Positions 8,838-17,176 of a stretch of DNA of 64,000 nucleotides are shown here, piece by piece. The DNA comes from Streptomyces sp. AA1529. Its GTDB lineage: Bacteria > Actinomycetota > Actinomycetes > Streptomycetales > Streptomycetaceae. Made by a program: the position numbers and the translations under genes. Location of the stretch: the NCBI RefSeq assembly GCF_000280905.1, contig NZ_ALAP01000092.1, forward strand, positions 1 to 64,000, in the 5' to 3' direction. Under the pieces are notes generated by a model. It was not told where the DNA came from. It saw only the letters and a list, made by a program, of their open reading frames with translations, and did not search any database. Position 1 is the first letter of the stretch. Each line of letters starts with the position of its first letter.

Positions 8838-9103
8838 TCCGGCGTCCCCTGCCCGGCGGGCCGCTGCTCCCCGCTCTGCAGCTTCCGCACCAGTGCCGCG
8901 ACGTCCTCGGGGGTGGCCTCACCGGTGACGGCGTCGTCGGGCGGGCCGACGGCGTACTGCTCCTGGAGCGTGACCAGGAGCTCGGTGACGGCGAGGGAGT
9001 CCAGGCCGAGTTCGGTCAGGGTCGTGCCGGGTGCGATGTCCTCGGCGGGGATGTCGAACTTCTCGGTGAGCACAGTGATCACGTGGTCGTGGACGGGGTC
9101 CAT
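8834..9103 (-). CDS. Acyl carrier protein
   Basis: An 89-residue carrier protein. The phosphopantetheine attachment site is GLDSLAV (Ser near residue 36), within the usual four-helix spacing (LTELGLDSL). It carries the growing acyl chain between the KAS, reductase and oxidase enzymes encoded next to it. ATG 9103; its stop overlaps the GTG of the KAS II gene. The C-terminal extension (QSGEQRPAGQGTPE) is slightly longer than in primary-metabolism ACPs. Confidence 0.92.
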   Translation of the reverse strand: MDPVHDHVITVLTEKFDIPAEDIAPGTTLTELGLDSLAVTELLVTLQEQYAVGPPDDAVTGEATPEDVAALVRKLQSGEQRPAGQGTPE

Positions 9104-9137
9104 GGGTCTGCCTTCCGCTGCTGTCGGTCCTGTGACT

Positions 9138-9191
9138 GGTTCGTGTCGTGGGTCAGGTTCGTGTCGTGGATCAGGTTCGTGTCGTGGGGTG
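9138..9191. repeat. Three tandem copies of an 18-bp unit
   Basis: The unit GGTTCGTGTCGTGGRTCA occurs at 9138-9155 and 9156-9173, with a third slightly diverged copy at 9174-9191. The array spans the stop codon of the KAS III gene and the gap before the ACP gene. It looks like recent slippage duplication of the 3' end and is the only appreciable gap inside the operon. Confidence 0.85.
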
Positions 9192-10262
9192 GCGGTCCTC
9201 CCCCGAAGTGGCCGGTCCTGCCGGGGTGTCGGCGCACACCCGGACTGCGGGCCAGGTCAGGGCGATCGACCCCCAGGTGAGCCCGCCTCCGAAGGCGGTC
9301 AGCAGGGTGGGGGCACCCGGCCGCACCACGCCGCGGGCCGCGGTGTCGGCCAGGGCCAGCGGAACGGAGGCGGCAGCGGTGTTGCCGACGTCGCGGATGT
9401 TGCCGAAGCGGCACTCGGCCGCGACGCCGAGCCGGTCGCCGACCGTGTCCAGAATCCGCTGGTTGGCCTGGTGCCCGATGAACGCGCCGAGCGCCGAAGC
9501 CCGCCAGTCCGCCCGCCGCAGCGCGGTACGGGACGACTCCGTCATCCGGCGCACCGCGTGCGCGTACACCTCCCGCCCCCGCATCCGCAGATACCGGTGG
9601 TCCCGCGGCGGCCGGTCCGAGGTGCCGGGCGCGGCGGAACCGCCCGCGGCGATGGCGATCAGATCGCTTCCCGCACCGTCCGCCCCCAGGTCCCAGGCCA
9701 GCACCTCGCCCGGTTCCCCGGGGTCCCCGGCACGCAGCAGCACCGCGCCCGCGCCGTCGCCGAAGACGACAGCGGTGTCCCGGTCCCGGGGGTCGACGAT
9801 GCTGGAGTAGGTCTCCGCGCCGATGACCAGGGGCCGTTCGCAGAGCCCGGCCCGGACCAGCCCGGTGGCCACGGTCAGCGCGTAGACGAACCCCGAGCAG
9901 ACCGCCGCCAGGTCGAAGGCAGGGACGGGGCACAGGCCGAGCCGGTGGGCCACTTCCGGAGCCGTCGCCGGACAGCGCCGGTCCGGTGTCGTCGTGGCCA
10001 GGAGCACCAGGTCGGGCGCGGCGCCGCCCGCCGACTCCAGCGCGGCCCCTCCGGCGGCCGTCGCCAGGTCCCCGGTGGCGATGCCGGGGCCCGCCCGGCG
10101 GCGGCGCGCGATGCCGGTGCGCGAGCGAATCCACTCGTCGCTGGTGGCCAGGTCCCCTTCGCGCGCCACATCCGCGTTGCTCCGCTCCGCGTGGGGCAGC
10201 GCGGCGCCGACGCCGCACACCACACCCGCCCGTCCGTCGTGCCGGAGTGTCCGGGACGCCAC
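9171..10262 (-). CDS. β-Ketoacyl-ACP synthase III (FabH-like), copy B
   Basis: A 363-residue thiolase-fold enzyme. The KAS III Cys-His-Asn triad is present: Cys in DLAAVCSGF, His in GHQANQRI and Asn in RDVGNTAAAS. Such enzymes start chains by condensing an acyl-CoA with malonyl-ACP, or act as acyl transferases. GTG start at 10262, four bases after the SDR stop, with GGAGG inside the SDR end. The last codons lie in an 18-bp tandem repeat, so the C-terminal tail (after WPAVRV) is probably a recent extension. A second, different KAS III is encoded in the same operon, so the two probably differ in substrate or reaction. Confidence 0.88.
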   Translation of the reverse strand: MASRTLRHDGRAGVVCGVGAALPHAERSNADVAREGDLATSDEWIRSRTGIARRRRAGPGIATGDLATAAGGAALESAGGAAPDLVLLATTTPDRRCPATAPEVAHRLGLCPVPAFDLAAVCSGFVYALTVATGLVRAGLCERPLVIGAETYSSIVDPRDRDTAVVFGDGAGAVLLRAGDPGEPGEVLAWDLGADGAGSDLIAIAAGGSAAPGTSDRPPRDHRYLRMRGREVYAHAVRRMTESSRTALRRADWRASALGAFIGHQANQRILDTVGDRLGVAAECRFGNIRDVGNTAAASVPLALADTAARGVVRPGAPTLLTAFGGGLTWGSIALTWPAVRVCADTPAGPATSGEDRHPTTRT

Positions 10263-10266
10263 CGGC

Positions 10267-11130
10267 TCACACCTCCGCGAAGGGGGAGGCGGGCTTGGGG
10301 ATGCCGGCGAGACCGCCGTCCGGTACCGACAGTCCGCCGTCCAGCAGCAGCGCCTGCCCGGTGAGATAGGCGGCCGCGGGCGAGGCCAGGTACAGCGCGG
10401 CCCAGGCGGCCTCCTCGGGTTCGGCCCAGCGGCCCATCGGCACGTGCGCCATCAGCCAGTCGGAGACCGGGGCGGCGCCGGAGGCGAACGAGGTCATGTC
10501 GGTACGGGCCCACCCGGGGCACAGCGCGTTCACACGGATGCCCTCCCGCGCCCACCCGACGGCCAGGCTGCGGGCCAGGGAGACCTGTCCGGCCTTGGTC
10601 GCCGCGTACGCCTCCATCATCGGGGTGCCCACGGCTCCGGCCACCGAGGACATCAGCACCAGGGAGGCCCGCCGGGACGCCTTGAGGTGCGGATGGGCGT
10701 GCCGGCACAGCGCGGCGGAGGCGTTGAGATTGACGGTCACCACGGTGTCCCAGTCCTCCTGCCGCGTGTGCTGCAAGGGAGCGACGTGCGGTGTGCCGTC
10801 GGGGCCGCCGGGCAGGATGCCGGCGTTGTGGACGACGGCGTCGAGTCCGCCCAGCGCTTCGGCCGCGCGGTCGACCACGGCCCCGGCCGCGGACGGCTCG
10901 GAGAAATCGGCGGGTGCCAGGGCGGCGGTCCGCCCGCGGCGCGCGACCTCGGCGGCGGTGTCCTCGAGCGCCGCCGAGGTACGGGCCGACAGCACCAGGT
11001 CGGCGCCCGCGTCGGCGAAGGCGAGCGCGACGGCCCGGCCGATTCCGCGCGACGCGCCGGTCACCAGGGCGCGGATGCCGTCGAGCCGGAACGCCTCGGC
11101 GGTGGTGGGGGTGGTGTTCATGGTGTTCAT
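10267..11130 (-). CDS. SDR-family 3-oxoacyl-ACP reductase-like enzyme
   Basis: A 287-residue short-chain dehydrogenase. The NAD(P)-binding motif TGASRGIG lies near residues 24-31, NAG near 102-104, the active-site Ser in MSSVAG, and YAATK provides the Tyr-Lys pair. C-terminal LLLDGGLSVPDGG is typical of FabG-like SDRs. It probably reduces the β-keto group of the ACP-bound chain. The ATG at 11130 overlaps the stop of KAS III copy A (ATGA). A dehydratase is not encoded in the operon, so dehydration must come from primary metabolism or be bypassed by the oxidase. Confidence 0.87.
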   Translation of the reverse strand: MNTMNTTPTTAEAFRLDGIRALVTGASRGIGRAVALAFADAGADLVLSARTSAALEDTAAEVARRGRTAALAPADFSEPSAAGAVVDRAAEALGGLDAVVHNAGILPGGPDGTPHVAPLQHTRQEDWDTVVTVNLNASAALCRHAHPHLKASRRASLVLMSSVAGAVGTPMMEAYAATKAGQVSLARSLAVGWAREGIRVNALCPGWARTDMTSFASGAAPVSDWLMAHVPMGRWAEPEEAAWAALYLASPAAAYLTGQALLLDGGLSVPDGGLAGIPKPASPFAEV

Positions 11131-12221
11131 CGCGGGCTCCGTTCCGTGGATTCCGGGGCGGGGGCGGTGCGGATGACGGGGGCACCGCTCCAGGTGAGCA
11201 GCGCGCTGCCCCAGGTCATCCCGGCGCCGAAGGTGGTGAGCAGGACGCGGCTGCCGCGCGGCAGAGCACCCTCGGCGGCCGTGGCGGCCAGCGCGTAGGG
11301 CGTCGAGGCGGCGCCGATGTTGCCGACCTCGTCCGCGACGATCGGGAGCCTGCCCGGCGGGATGCCGAGCGACGTGCCGACCGAACGCAGCAGCCGGGGG
11401 TTGGGCTGATGGGCGACGAAGGCGTCGATGTCGTCCATGCGCAGCCGGTTGCGGGCCAGGCCGTCGGCGACGACGGCGGGGAACATCTCGGCGATGAAGT
11501 CCCGCACGGCGCGGCCGTCCATCCGGATGGTGTGCCCGCCCGAGGCGAGCGTGCCGGAGCTGGCGGGTGCCCGGCTCCCCCCTGCCGGGATCAGCACATG
11601 GTCGGCGAGAGCGCCGTCGGAACCGAGGTGGAAGTCGGCGAACCCCTCCCCCTCGGGGACCGGGCCCAGCACCGAGGCGGCGGCCCCGTCGGCGAACAGC
11701 ACGGCGGTGGCCCGGTCGGCGGGGTCGAGGAACTTCGAGTACGCCTCGACGCCCACCACCGCCGCGTACCGGGAACAGGCGTCGGAGCGCAGGTAGTCGT
11801 GCGCGACGCGGACCGCGAACAGCCAGCCCGAGCAGGCCGCGCTGACATCGAGGGCGACCGCGTTGCGTGCCTTGGTGAGCGCCTGGACGCGGCAGGCGGT
11901 GGCCGGTCCCAGCTCGTCGGGGGTGGAGGTGGCCAGGATCAGCAGGTCGAGCTGCTCACTGTCGAGGCCGGCCGCCGCCACGGCGGACCGTACCGCGGCC
12001 GCCGCCAGGTCGGAGGCGGCCTCGTCCGGGGCGGCCGCGTGCCGGTTGTGCACGCCGGTGCGTTCGGCGATCCAGCCGGGGCTGACTCCGGCCGACCGGG
12101 CGACCTCGTCGTTGGAGCGCCGCCCGGCGGGCAGATGGGTGCCCATGCCGAGCACGCCGATGGCGGGCGGCCGCGCCGCGGGCGCCGGAACGGCGCCGGG
12201 GGCGGGCAGGGTGGTGGTCAC
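11127..12221 (-). CDS. β-Ketoacyl-ACP synthase III (FabH-like), copy A
   Basis: A 364-residue KAS III with Cys in DVSAACSGW, His in AHQPNPRL and Asn in DEVGNIGAAS. It begins at a GTG (12221) that overlaps the stop of the oxidase gene (GTGA). An in-frame upstream extension is possible, but it lies antisense-like within the oxidase gene and has no family sequence. It shares the fold with copy B but differs along its length, so this is not a recent duplication. One copy may prime the chain and the other may release or transfer it. Confidence 0.88.
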   Translation of the reverse strand: MTTTLPAPGAVPAPAARPPAIGVLGMGTHLPAGRRSNDEVARSAGVSPGWIAERTGVHNRHAAAPDEAASDLAAAAVRSAVAAAGLDSEQLDLLILATSTPDELGPATACRVQALTKARNAVALDVSAACSGWLFAVRVAHDYLRSDACSRYAAVVGVEAYSKFLDPADRATAVLFADGAAASVLGPVPEGEGFADFHLGSDGALADHVLIPAGGSRAPASSGTLASGGHTIRMDGRAVRDFIAEMFPAVVADGLARNRLRMDDIDAFVAHQPNPRLLRSVGTSLGIPPGRLPIVADEVGNIGAASTPYALAATAAEGALPRGSRVLLTTFGAGMTWGSALLTWSGAPVIRTAPAPESTERSPR

Positions 12222-14089
12222 GGGTTTCCTCCGTCGGGGCGGTCGAGGGCGGCGCGGAGCGCGGCGGCGTAGTCGGGGTCGGTCAGCGGGGTGGGGGCGA
12301 GCGACTCGGGCGGGCCGAGCGCCGTCGCCAGTTCGTCGAGGTGCGGGGCGAGTCGCGCGCACTGGCGGTCCGCGGCCGCGTCCAGGGAGGCGGCCGTGCG
12401 GGCGGAGACGACACCGGTCCACTGCAGCGGTCCGGCCAGCCGCAGCGCCTGTGTGGTGCCGTAGAGCGCGGTCAGCGTCCGCCGGGCCGGATCCGAGCCG
12501 GCGCCGGTGCCCACGGAGGCGGCCACGGACTGCGCGGCGAGCCGGAGGGTGTGGACCTCGCCGAGCCGGCGGGCACGCTCCAGCAGGGGGTTCCACAGGT
12601 CCATCCCCTCCAGTCCGCGGCCGCGGCCGTCCGCCAGCTCCGCCCGGAGGGCGGCCGCCAGCCGCTGCTCCAGATCGGTGACGGCCCGGCACCACCAGGT
12701 GGGGTCGTCGGGGTCGGGCGGCGGGCGGGTGCCGGCGGGCGGCCCGTCGGCGGGGCGCTCCTCGGCCAGGGCGCAGCCGACGTCGAGCAGCACGAGCCGG
12801 TTGTCGCCGCCCGCCGCGCCGAACGAGTCCGCGAAGCCGCTGTAGCCGCTGAGCCGGTTGACGGCGAGGTAGCCCGCGACCCCGCAGCGGCGGCGGCATT
12901 CCGCGGTGACACGCTCCGCGCCGTCCACGGCGGACGCCTTGAGCGCGGACAGTCTGCGGTCGACGGCCGCCCAGGGGGTGAACGCCGCCCCGTCGGCCGC
13001 GGCGGGACGGTCGGCGGACCGCCCGGCCTGTGCGTTCTCGGCCTGCTGCCACAGGTCCAGCGCGGTGTCCGCCACCCGGTCGAGGGCGAACGCCTCCGCC
13101 AGCGCGCCCAGGACGGCGCGCTGTTGGGTGCGGTAGGACAGCACGGGCGCTCCCGGGGCGAGGCGGCCGTGCGAGCGACGGTGCCGGGAGTGCTGCAGCG
13201 CGGCCACGGCGGAGGCACGGGCCGCGGCGGCGGCCGCGGTGGGTACCGTCGCCCACAGGCGGCGTCCGACGTCCAGGGTGCGCCGCAGCGCCAGGCCGGG
13301 ATCGCCGCCCGGGTCGTGCAGGACCCCGGCGTCGTCGATCGAGGCGGCGCCGCGCAGCCAGCGGTCGTAGGGCAGCCGTGCTCCCTCGAACCGCACCAGC
13401 GCGTACTCCAGCGGGAGGGCTTCCACACCGATCGGTCCGCTGATCGCGACCCCGGGAGCGGTGCTCCGCTCGTCGCAGAGGTCGACGAGGAAGGGATGGA
13501 CCCCGTGGCAGGTGCCGTCCACCAGCAGGCGGGCGCACACCACCGCCGACTGCGGCCTGCCCGGGACGCCGACGCCGGAGAACTTGGCGGCCCCGGCGTC
13601 CGGCGTGCGCAGGACGAACTCACGGCGCTCCGGGTCGAACTCGGCGGTGGTGCGGAGCGCCAGGTGGCTGGTGGCATCGCCAATCTCGGTGACCAGGAAG
13701 ACCCCCTTGCGGTGGCCGCTCTCCAGGGCTTCCACCGTCCGCGCGAGTTCCTTCGCGCCGAGTTGCTCCTCGTCCGCCGCGCCCGCGACCGAGCCCAGGC
13801 AGAGGATGTGGTGGTTGACGACGGTCATGTACAGCGCCGGGTCCACCAGGACCGTGCAGGCGCTCAGCGCGGCCAGCCACTCCCGGTCCCGCAGCAGTTC
13901 GCGGGCGGGCGGCAGCACCTCCGCCAACCGCGTCAGCGCGTGGTGGGTCCGGTGGTTGCGGCTGGATCCCTCGCACGGTGCGGGAGGACGCTGGGCTCCC
14001 AGGGCGTCCGCGATGCGCCGGGCCTGCCGGGTGCGCAGGGGGTCGCCGTCGGATCGGTGCGGGGGCGGCGAGCCGTCCGGGAGTGTCAC
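12218..14089 (-). CDS. Acyl-CoA oxidase-like flavoprotein
   Basis: A 623-residue protein of the acyl-CoA dehydrogenase/oxidase superfamily, the usual length for acyl-CoA oxidases. The FAD/substrate segment FLVTEIGDATSHLALRTT (about 160-177) and the following EFVLRTPDAGAAKF and GTCHGVHPFLVDL blocks match the acyl-CoA oxidase pattern. The C-terminal half has the oxidase-type GGDNRLVLL. It would introduce a 2,3-double bond into an acyl thioester, passing electrons to O2. GTG start 14089 overlaps the acyltransferase stop. Its linkage to KAS and ACP genes recalls hxcO in the fab operon of the calcium-dependent antibiotic cluster, where an oxidase acts on an ACP-bound chain; that the same holds here is inference. 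Confidence 0.82.
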   Translation of the reverse strand: MTLPDGSPPPHRSDGDPLRTRQARRIADALGAQRPPAPCEGSSRNHRTHHALTRLAEVLPPARELLRDREWLAALSACTVLVDPALYMTVVNHHILCLGSVAGAADEEQLGAKELARTVEALESGHRKGVFLVTEIGDATSHLALRTTAEFDPERREFVLRTPDAGAAKFSGVGVPGRPQSAVVCARLLVDGTCHGVHPFLVDLCDERSTAPGVAISGPIGVEALPLEYALVRFEGARLPYDRWLRGAASIDDAGVLHDPGGDPGLALRRTLDVGRRLWATVPTAAAAAARASAVAALQHSRHRRSHGRLAPGAPVLSYRTQQRAVLGALAEAFALDRVADTALDLWQQAENAQAGRSADRPAAADGAAFTPWAAVDRRLSALKASAVDGAERVTAECRRRCGVAGYLAVNRLSGYSGFADSFGAAGGDNRLVLLDVGCALAEERPADGPPAGTRPPPDPDDPTWWCRAVTDLEQRLAAALRAELADGRGRGLEGMDLWNPLLERARRLGEVHTLRLAAQSVAASVGTGAGSDPARRTLTALYGTTQALRLAGPLQWTGVVSARTAASLDAAADRQCARLAPHLDELATALGPPESLAPTPLTDPDYAAALRAALDRPDGGNP

Positions 14090-15171
14090 GCGATCACCCC
14101 GTGCTGCTCGCGGCGGTCCGCACCGGGCCCCTCGCTCCCGGCCGGCCATCGGTCGAAGCACCGGTTGAGGTGGTGCGGCCGCTCCCAGGGGAAGTCCGGT
14201 TCGGTGAGCGGACTGCGCGCCGCGACCAGGTCGTGCCCGGCCAGGACCCGACGTGCGTTGCGGGTGAGCGCCTGACCGGTGCCGGCCTCCAGCAGCAGGG
14301 CTGGGCCGGGGGTCGCGGCCCGCTCCAGCACCGGGGGCAGCCGCACCGGCCGGGTCAGGCAGCCGGCGAGTCCCTGGTACGGGTCGTCCCACCTGCTGTA
14401 GGGGCCGCCGTGGACGGCCGAGTGCACGGGAGTGTGGGCCGGCCGGGACGGCAGAGTGCGGATCGCGGCCGCGAACCCCTCGGCGTGCGTGCCCAGCGAC
14501 GGATGGTGGGAGGCGAAGGGCAGCCGGAGCCGGACCGCCGCCACTCCGTGCCGCTCGGCGCACGCCTCGGCCTGCGAGAGCTCATGGGTCGGGCCGCTGA
14601 GGACGGTCTCCTGCGGGTCGTTGACACAGGCCACGGACACCCGGCGGGCCCCCGTCGTGTCGATCAGCTCCCGCGCCCGTTCCTCGCCTGCGGCGAGCAG
14701 GGTCATGCCGCCTCGGCAGCGGCTCAGGTAGCGCGAGAGCCGACAGGCGATCCGGGTTCCGTCGGGGATGTCGAAGACCCCGGCGGCGGTGAGCGCGGCG
14801 ATCTCCCCGAAGCTCACTGCGACGATCCGCCGGGGTGCCGCGCCGATGGCGCACAGTGCCCGGTGGATCGTCAGGGACGCTCCGAACAGTGCCACCTGGG
14901 GGGTGCCCACCGGGCCGGCCGCCAGGGTCCGGCCGCTGGGCGGTGTGCTGCCGAGCAGCGCGGGGCCCAGCGCGGGCACTCCGTAGCTGCCGCTGACCGC
15001 GTCCACCTGGGCGAACACCTCCTCGGCCGCGGCGCGGACCACGGGGTGGGCGCGGGCGGCCGCCACCAGCGGCGAGACGGCGAAATCCCCCTGTCCCGGG
15101 AAGAGATGAACGAAATCGGGAGCCGCCGCGCCCCGGGCGGGCAGCTCGGGTCGGTCGGATGCTGAGGGCAT
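14086..15171 (-). CDS. Malonyl-CoA:ACP acyltransferase-like (FabD-like) protein
   Basis: A 361-residue discrete acyltransferase. It has the N-terminal LFPGQG motif, a nucleophile elbow VAVSFGEIAAL (family GHSxGE) and the catalytic His in FASHHPSLG. The His of the usual GHS is replaced (AVS). It would load malonyl, or another extender, onto the operon's ACP. ATG 15171 is the first start of the seven-gene operon, with an AGAGAG stretch upstream. Its stop overlaps the GTG of the oxidase gene. A dedicated acyltransferase next to its own ACP suggests this pathway does not rely on housekeeping FabD. Confidence 0.85.
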   Translation of the reverse strand: MPSASDRPELPARGAAAPDFVHLFPGQGDFAVSPLVAAARAHPVVRAAAEEVFAQVDAVSGSYGVPALGPALLGSTPPSGRTLAAGPVGTPQVALFGASLTIHRALCAIGAAPRRIVAVSFGEIAALTAAGVFDIPDGTRIACRLSRYLSRCRGGMTLLAAGEERARELIDTTGARRVSVACVNDPQETVLSGPTHELSQAEACAERHGVAAVRLRLPFASHHPSLGTHAEGFAAAIRTLPSRPAHTPVHSAVHGGPYSRWDDPYQGLAGCLTRPVRLPPVLERAATPGPALLLEAGTGQALTRNARRVLAGHDLVAARSPLTEPDFPWERPHHLNRCFDRWPAGSEGPGADRREQHGVIA

Positions 15172-15715
15172 GGTGCTCTCTCTCTTTGCGCAGGGGGCGC
15201 TGTCCGCACGGCGGACGGGGACAGCCGGGACGGTGGACGGATGGCGTCTCCGGGCGCCGGAAGAGGGTTCTTTCGCTCGGTGGGATGCGGCGACGGGCGG
15301 TCGCCGAAGTGGCGCGCGGGGCCGGGGAAGGTCCGGGGGGTGCCGGATTCTGGACTTTTTCCTCGTGGGTCCGGGGCGGCCGCACCCCGGACCGGGCCGT
15401 TCCGTGAGAACCCCTCGTGACAAGCAGCGTTGCGATGCGCTTCGGCGGCGTGTGACGACTGGTGCCGGGGGAACGGCAACAACTGACACACGGAAACCGC
15501 CGGGCCAGTGGCACCCCGTGTGTGCAGTCCGAAAACAATCCCGGTTGGTGCGAAGAGGTCTCGCCCCGGGTATGTCTCCACCGAAGCACAAGGATGGGCG
15601 CGGTGATAATCGGATCCGAGCATCGGGACGTGAACGCGTTGAAAGCCCCGGGCCCGTGTGACCGGGCGGCCTCGCGGAGCGGAGCGGCCGGGCAGAAGCG
15701 AGCCAGGAGACGCCC
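15172..15715. other. Divergent intergenic region, acyl-chain operon / NsdA-like regulator
   Basis: About 540 bases with no convincing gene. The portion 15470-15650 is relatively A/T-rich for this genome and is the likely site of promoters for the minus-strand biosynthetic operon and the regulator. I could not assign a specific -10/-35 pair or operator. Confidence 0.6.
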
Positions 15716-17092
15716 ATGGGCCGGTACCGGCCGAACCGCCATCTCGCCGCCATGCTCGCCGAGTCCGGGTGGAGTGCGGGAGAACTCGCCCGGGCGGTGA
15801 ACGCCCTGGGGACCAAGCACGGCATGCGGCTGCGCTACGACCGGACGGCGGTGGCCCACTGGCTGGACGGGTCCAGACCCCGCCCACCGGTTCCCGGCCT
15901 GGTGGCGCAGGTGTTCGGCAAACGCCTGGGCCGCGCCGTGCACATCGGCGAGACGGGGTTGGGCACGACGGCAGCCGCAGCCGCACCCGGCACGGCGCTG
16001 CAGGCGGACGACCCGGTGGAGCGCCTGACGGCGCTGTGCGAGGCGGACGCGGATCCGGCCCGCAGACTCACCCTCAACCGGGAGCTGTTCACCGCCGCCG
16101 ATGTCCGGCTGCCCGCCTGGCCACCGCCCCCGAGCGACACCCGCACCGGCCCGCCCGCCGCGCCGGACCGCGCACCGCGGCCCGACGCACGCCTGGCCGA
16201 CCTGGTCGCCGTCTTCACCGAGCTGACCGAGAAGTACGGCGGCGCGCACGCCCGTTCCGCGCTGGGCGCCTACATCGCCAAGGAGGTCGCCCCCCGGCTG
16301 GTGACCACGCCCGGCGGCGGGGCGGCCGCTCCGGCGGTGCTCACCGGCAGCGCCTGCCTGATGCATCTGCTGGGCACGATGGCGGCCGACGCGGGGCTGC
16401 CCAACCTCGGACACCACTGCTACCTCGCCGCCCTCGACCTCGCCCACCGGGCCGGCGACCGGAACGGCTACGCCATCACGCTGCGCACCATGGCGGTGCT
16501 CGCCCTGCGACTGGACGACATGGCGCACGCACACCAGTGGTCGCGGATCGCCCTGGAGGTGGCGTCCTTCGCCGCGACCCCCCATGTACGGACCTATCTG
16601 TACGCCGGGCGGGCGGTGGTGCGCGCCGCCCACGGTGAGCGGGAGGAGGCGCTGGCCGACCTGCAGGCCGCGGAGCGCTCCTACGCCGCCGAGCCGGGCG
16701 GCGACGACGCGCCGGGCCCCTGGACCCGGTACGCGCCGGAGGCCTTCCACTACCAGCGGGGCGAGGTGCTGCTGTCGCTGGGCGACCGGGCGGCGGCCGT
16801 CCGGGCATTCGAGGAGTCCCTGGCCGCGCGCCCGCCGGACCATCACATCGCGCATGTCCTCACCCAGGCCCAGTTGGCCGAGACCCTGCTGCCGCTGGGC
16901 GAGCTGGAGAGGGCGCTGGACCGGTGCCGGGAGCTCTTCGCGCACTACCCGTACACCTCCTCGCGGCGCACCACCGCCTCCCTGACGTCGCTGCACCGGA
17001 CGCTGGCCCCCTATCGGCGGCACCCGCGCGTCCGCGAGGTCCGCGACCGCCTCGCGCGCCTGACCCGGCCGGCCGCGGAGAGCACCGGCTGA
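15716..17092 (+). CDS. NsdA-like HTH/TPR regulatory protein
   Basis: A 458-residue protein of a Streptomyces regulator family. The N-terminal ~60 residues (LAAMLAESGWSAGELARAVN ... VAHWLDGSRPRPP) form a lambda-repressor-type helix-turn-helix. The C-terminal two thirds are tetratricopeptide-like helical repeats (HHCYLAALDLAHRAGD, HQWSRIALEVASF, QRGEVLLSLGDRAAAVRAFEESL). This architecture resembles NsdA, a negative regulator of sporulation and antibiotic production. ATG 15716 has CAGGAGA upstream. It is divergent from the acyl-chain operon and may control it; placement is the only evidence. Confidence 0.78.
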   Translation: MGRYRPNRHLAAMLAESGWSAGELARAVNALGTKHGMRLRYDRTAVAHWLDGSRPRPPVPGLVAQVFGKRLGRAVHIGETGLGTTAAAAAPGTALQADDPVERLTALCEADADPARRLTLNRELFTAADVRLPAWPPPPSDTRTGPPAAPDRAPRPDARLADLVAVFTELTEKYGGAHARSALGAYIAKEVAPRLVTTPGGGAAAPAVLTGSACLMHLLGTMAADAGLPNLGHHCYLAALDLAHRAGDRNGYAITLRTMAVLALRLDDMAHAHQWSRIALEVASFAATPHVRTYLYAGRAVVRAAHGEREEALADLQAAERSYAAEPGGDDAPGPWTRYAPEAFHYQRGEVLLSLGDRAAAVRAFEESLAARPPDHHIAHVLTQAQLAETLLPLGELERALDRCRELFAHYPYTSSRRTTASLTSLHRTLAPYRRHPRVREVRDRLARLTRPAAESTG

Positions 17093-17176
17093 CCGCGCCA
17101 CGCGGTGGCCGACGCGGAGGTGGGGGCCCGGCCCGGTCACGGGACCCCGCCGGCCGCCCGCGCGAGGATGGCGGCC

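Noticed and set aside
11127..13538. An 803-codon reading of the KAS III copy A frame extending upstream
   Set aside because: The extra N-terminal part is the wrong frame of the acyl-CoA-oxidase-like gene; the GTG at 12221 with the GTGA overlap gives a normal KAS III length.
7590..15171. Aromatic (type II) polyketide cluster
   Set aside because: There is only one KAS II and no chain-length factor, cyclase or aromatase; the oxidase and KAS III pair point to an aliphatic acyl chain.
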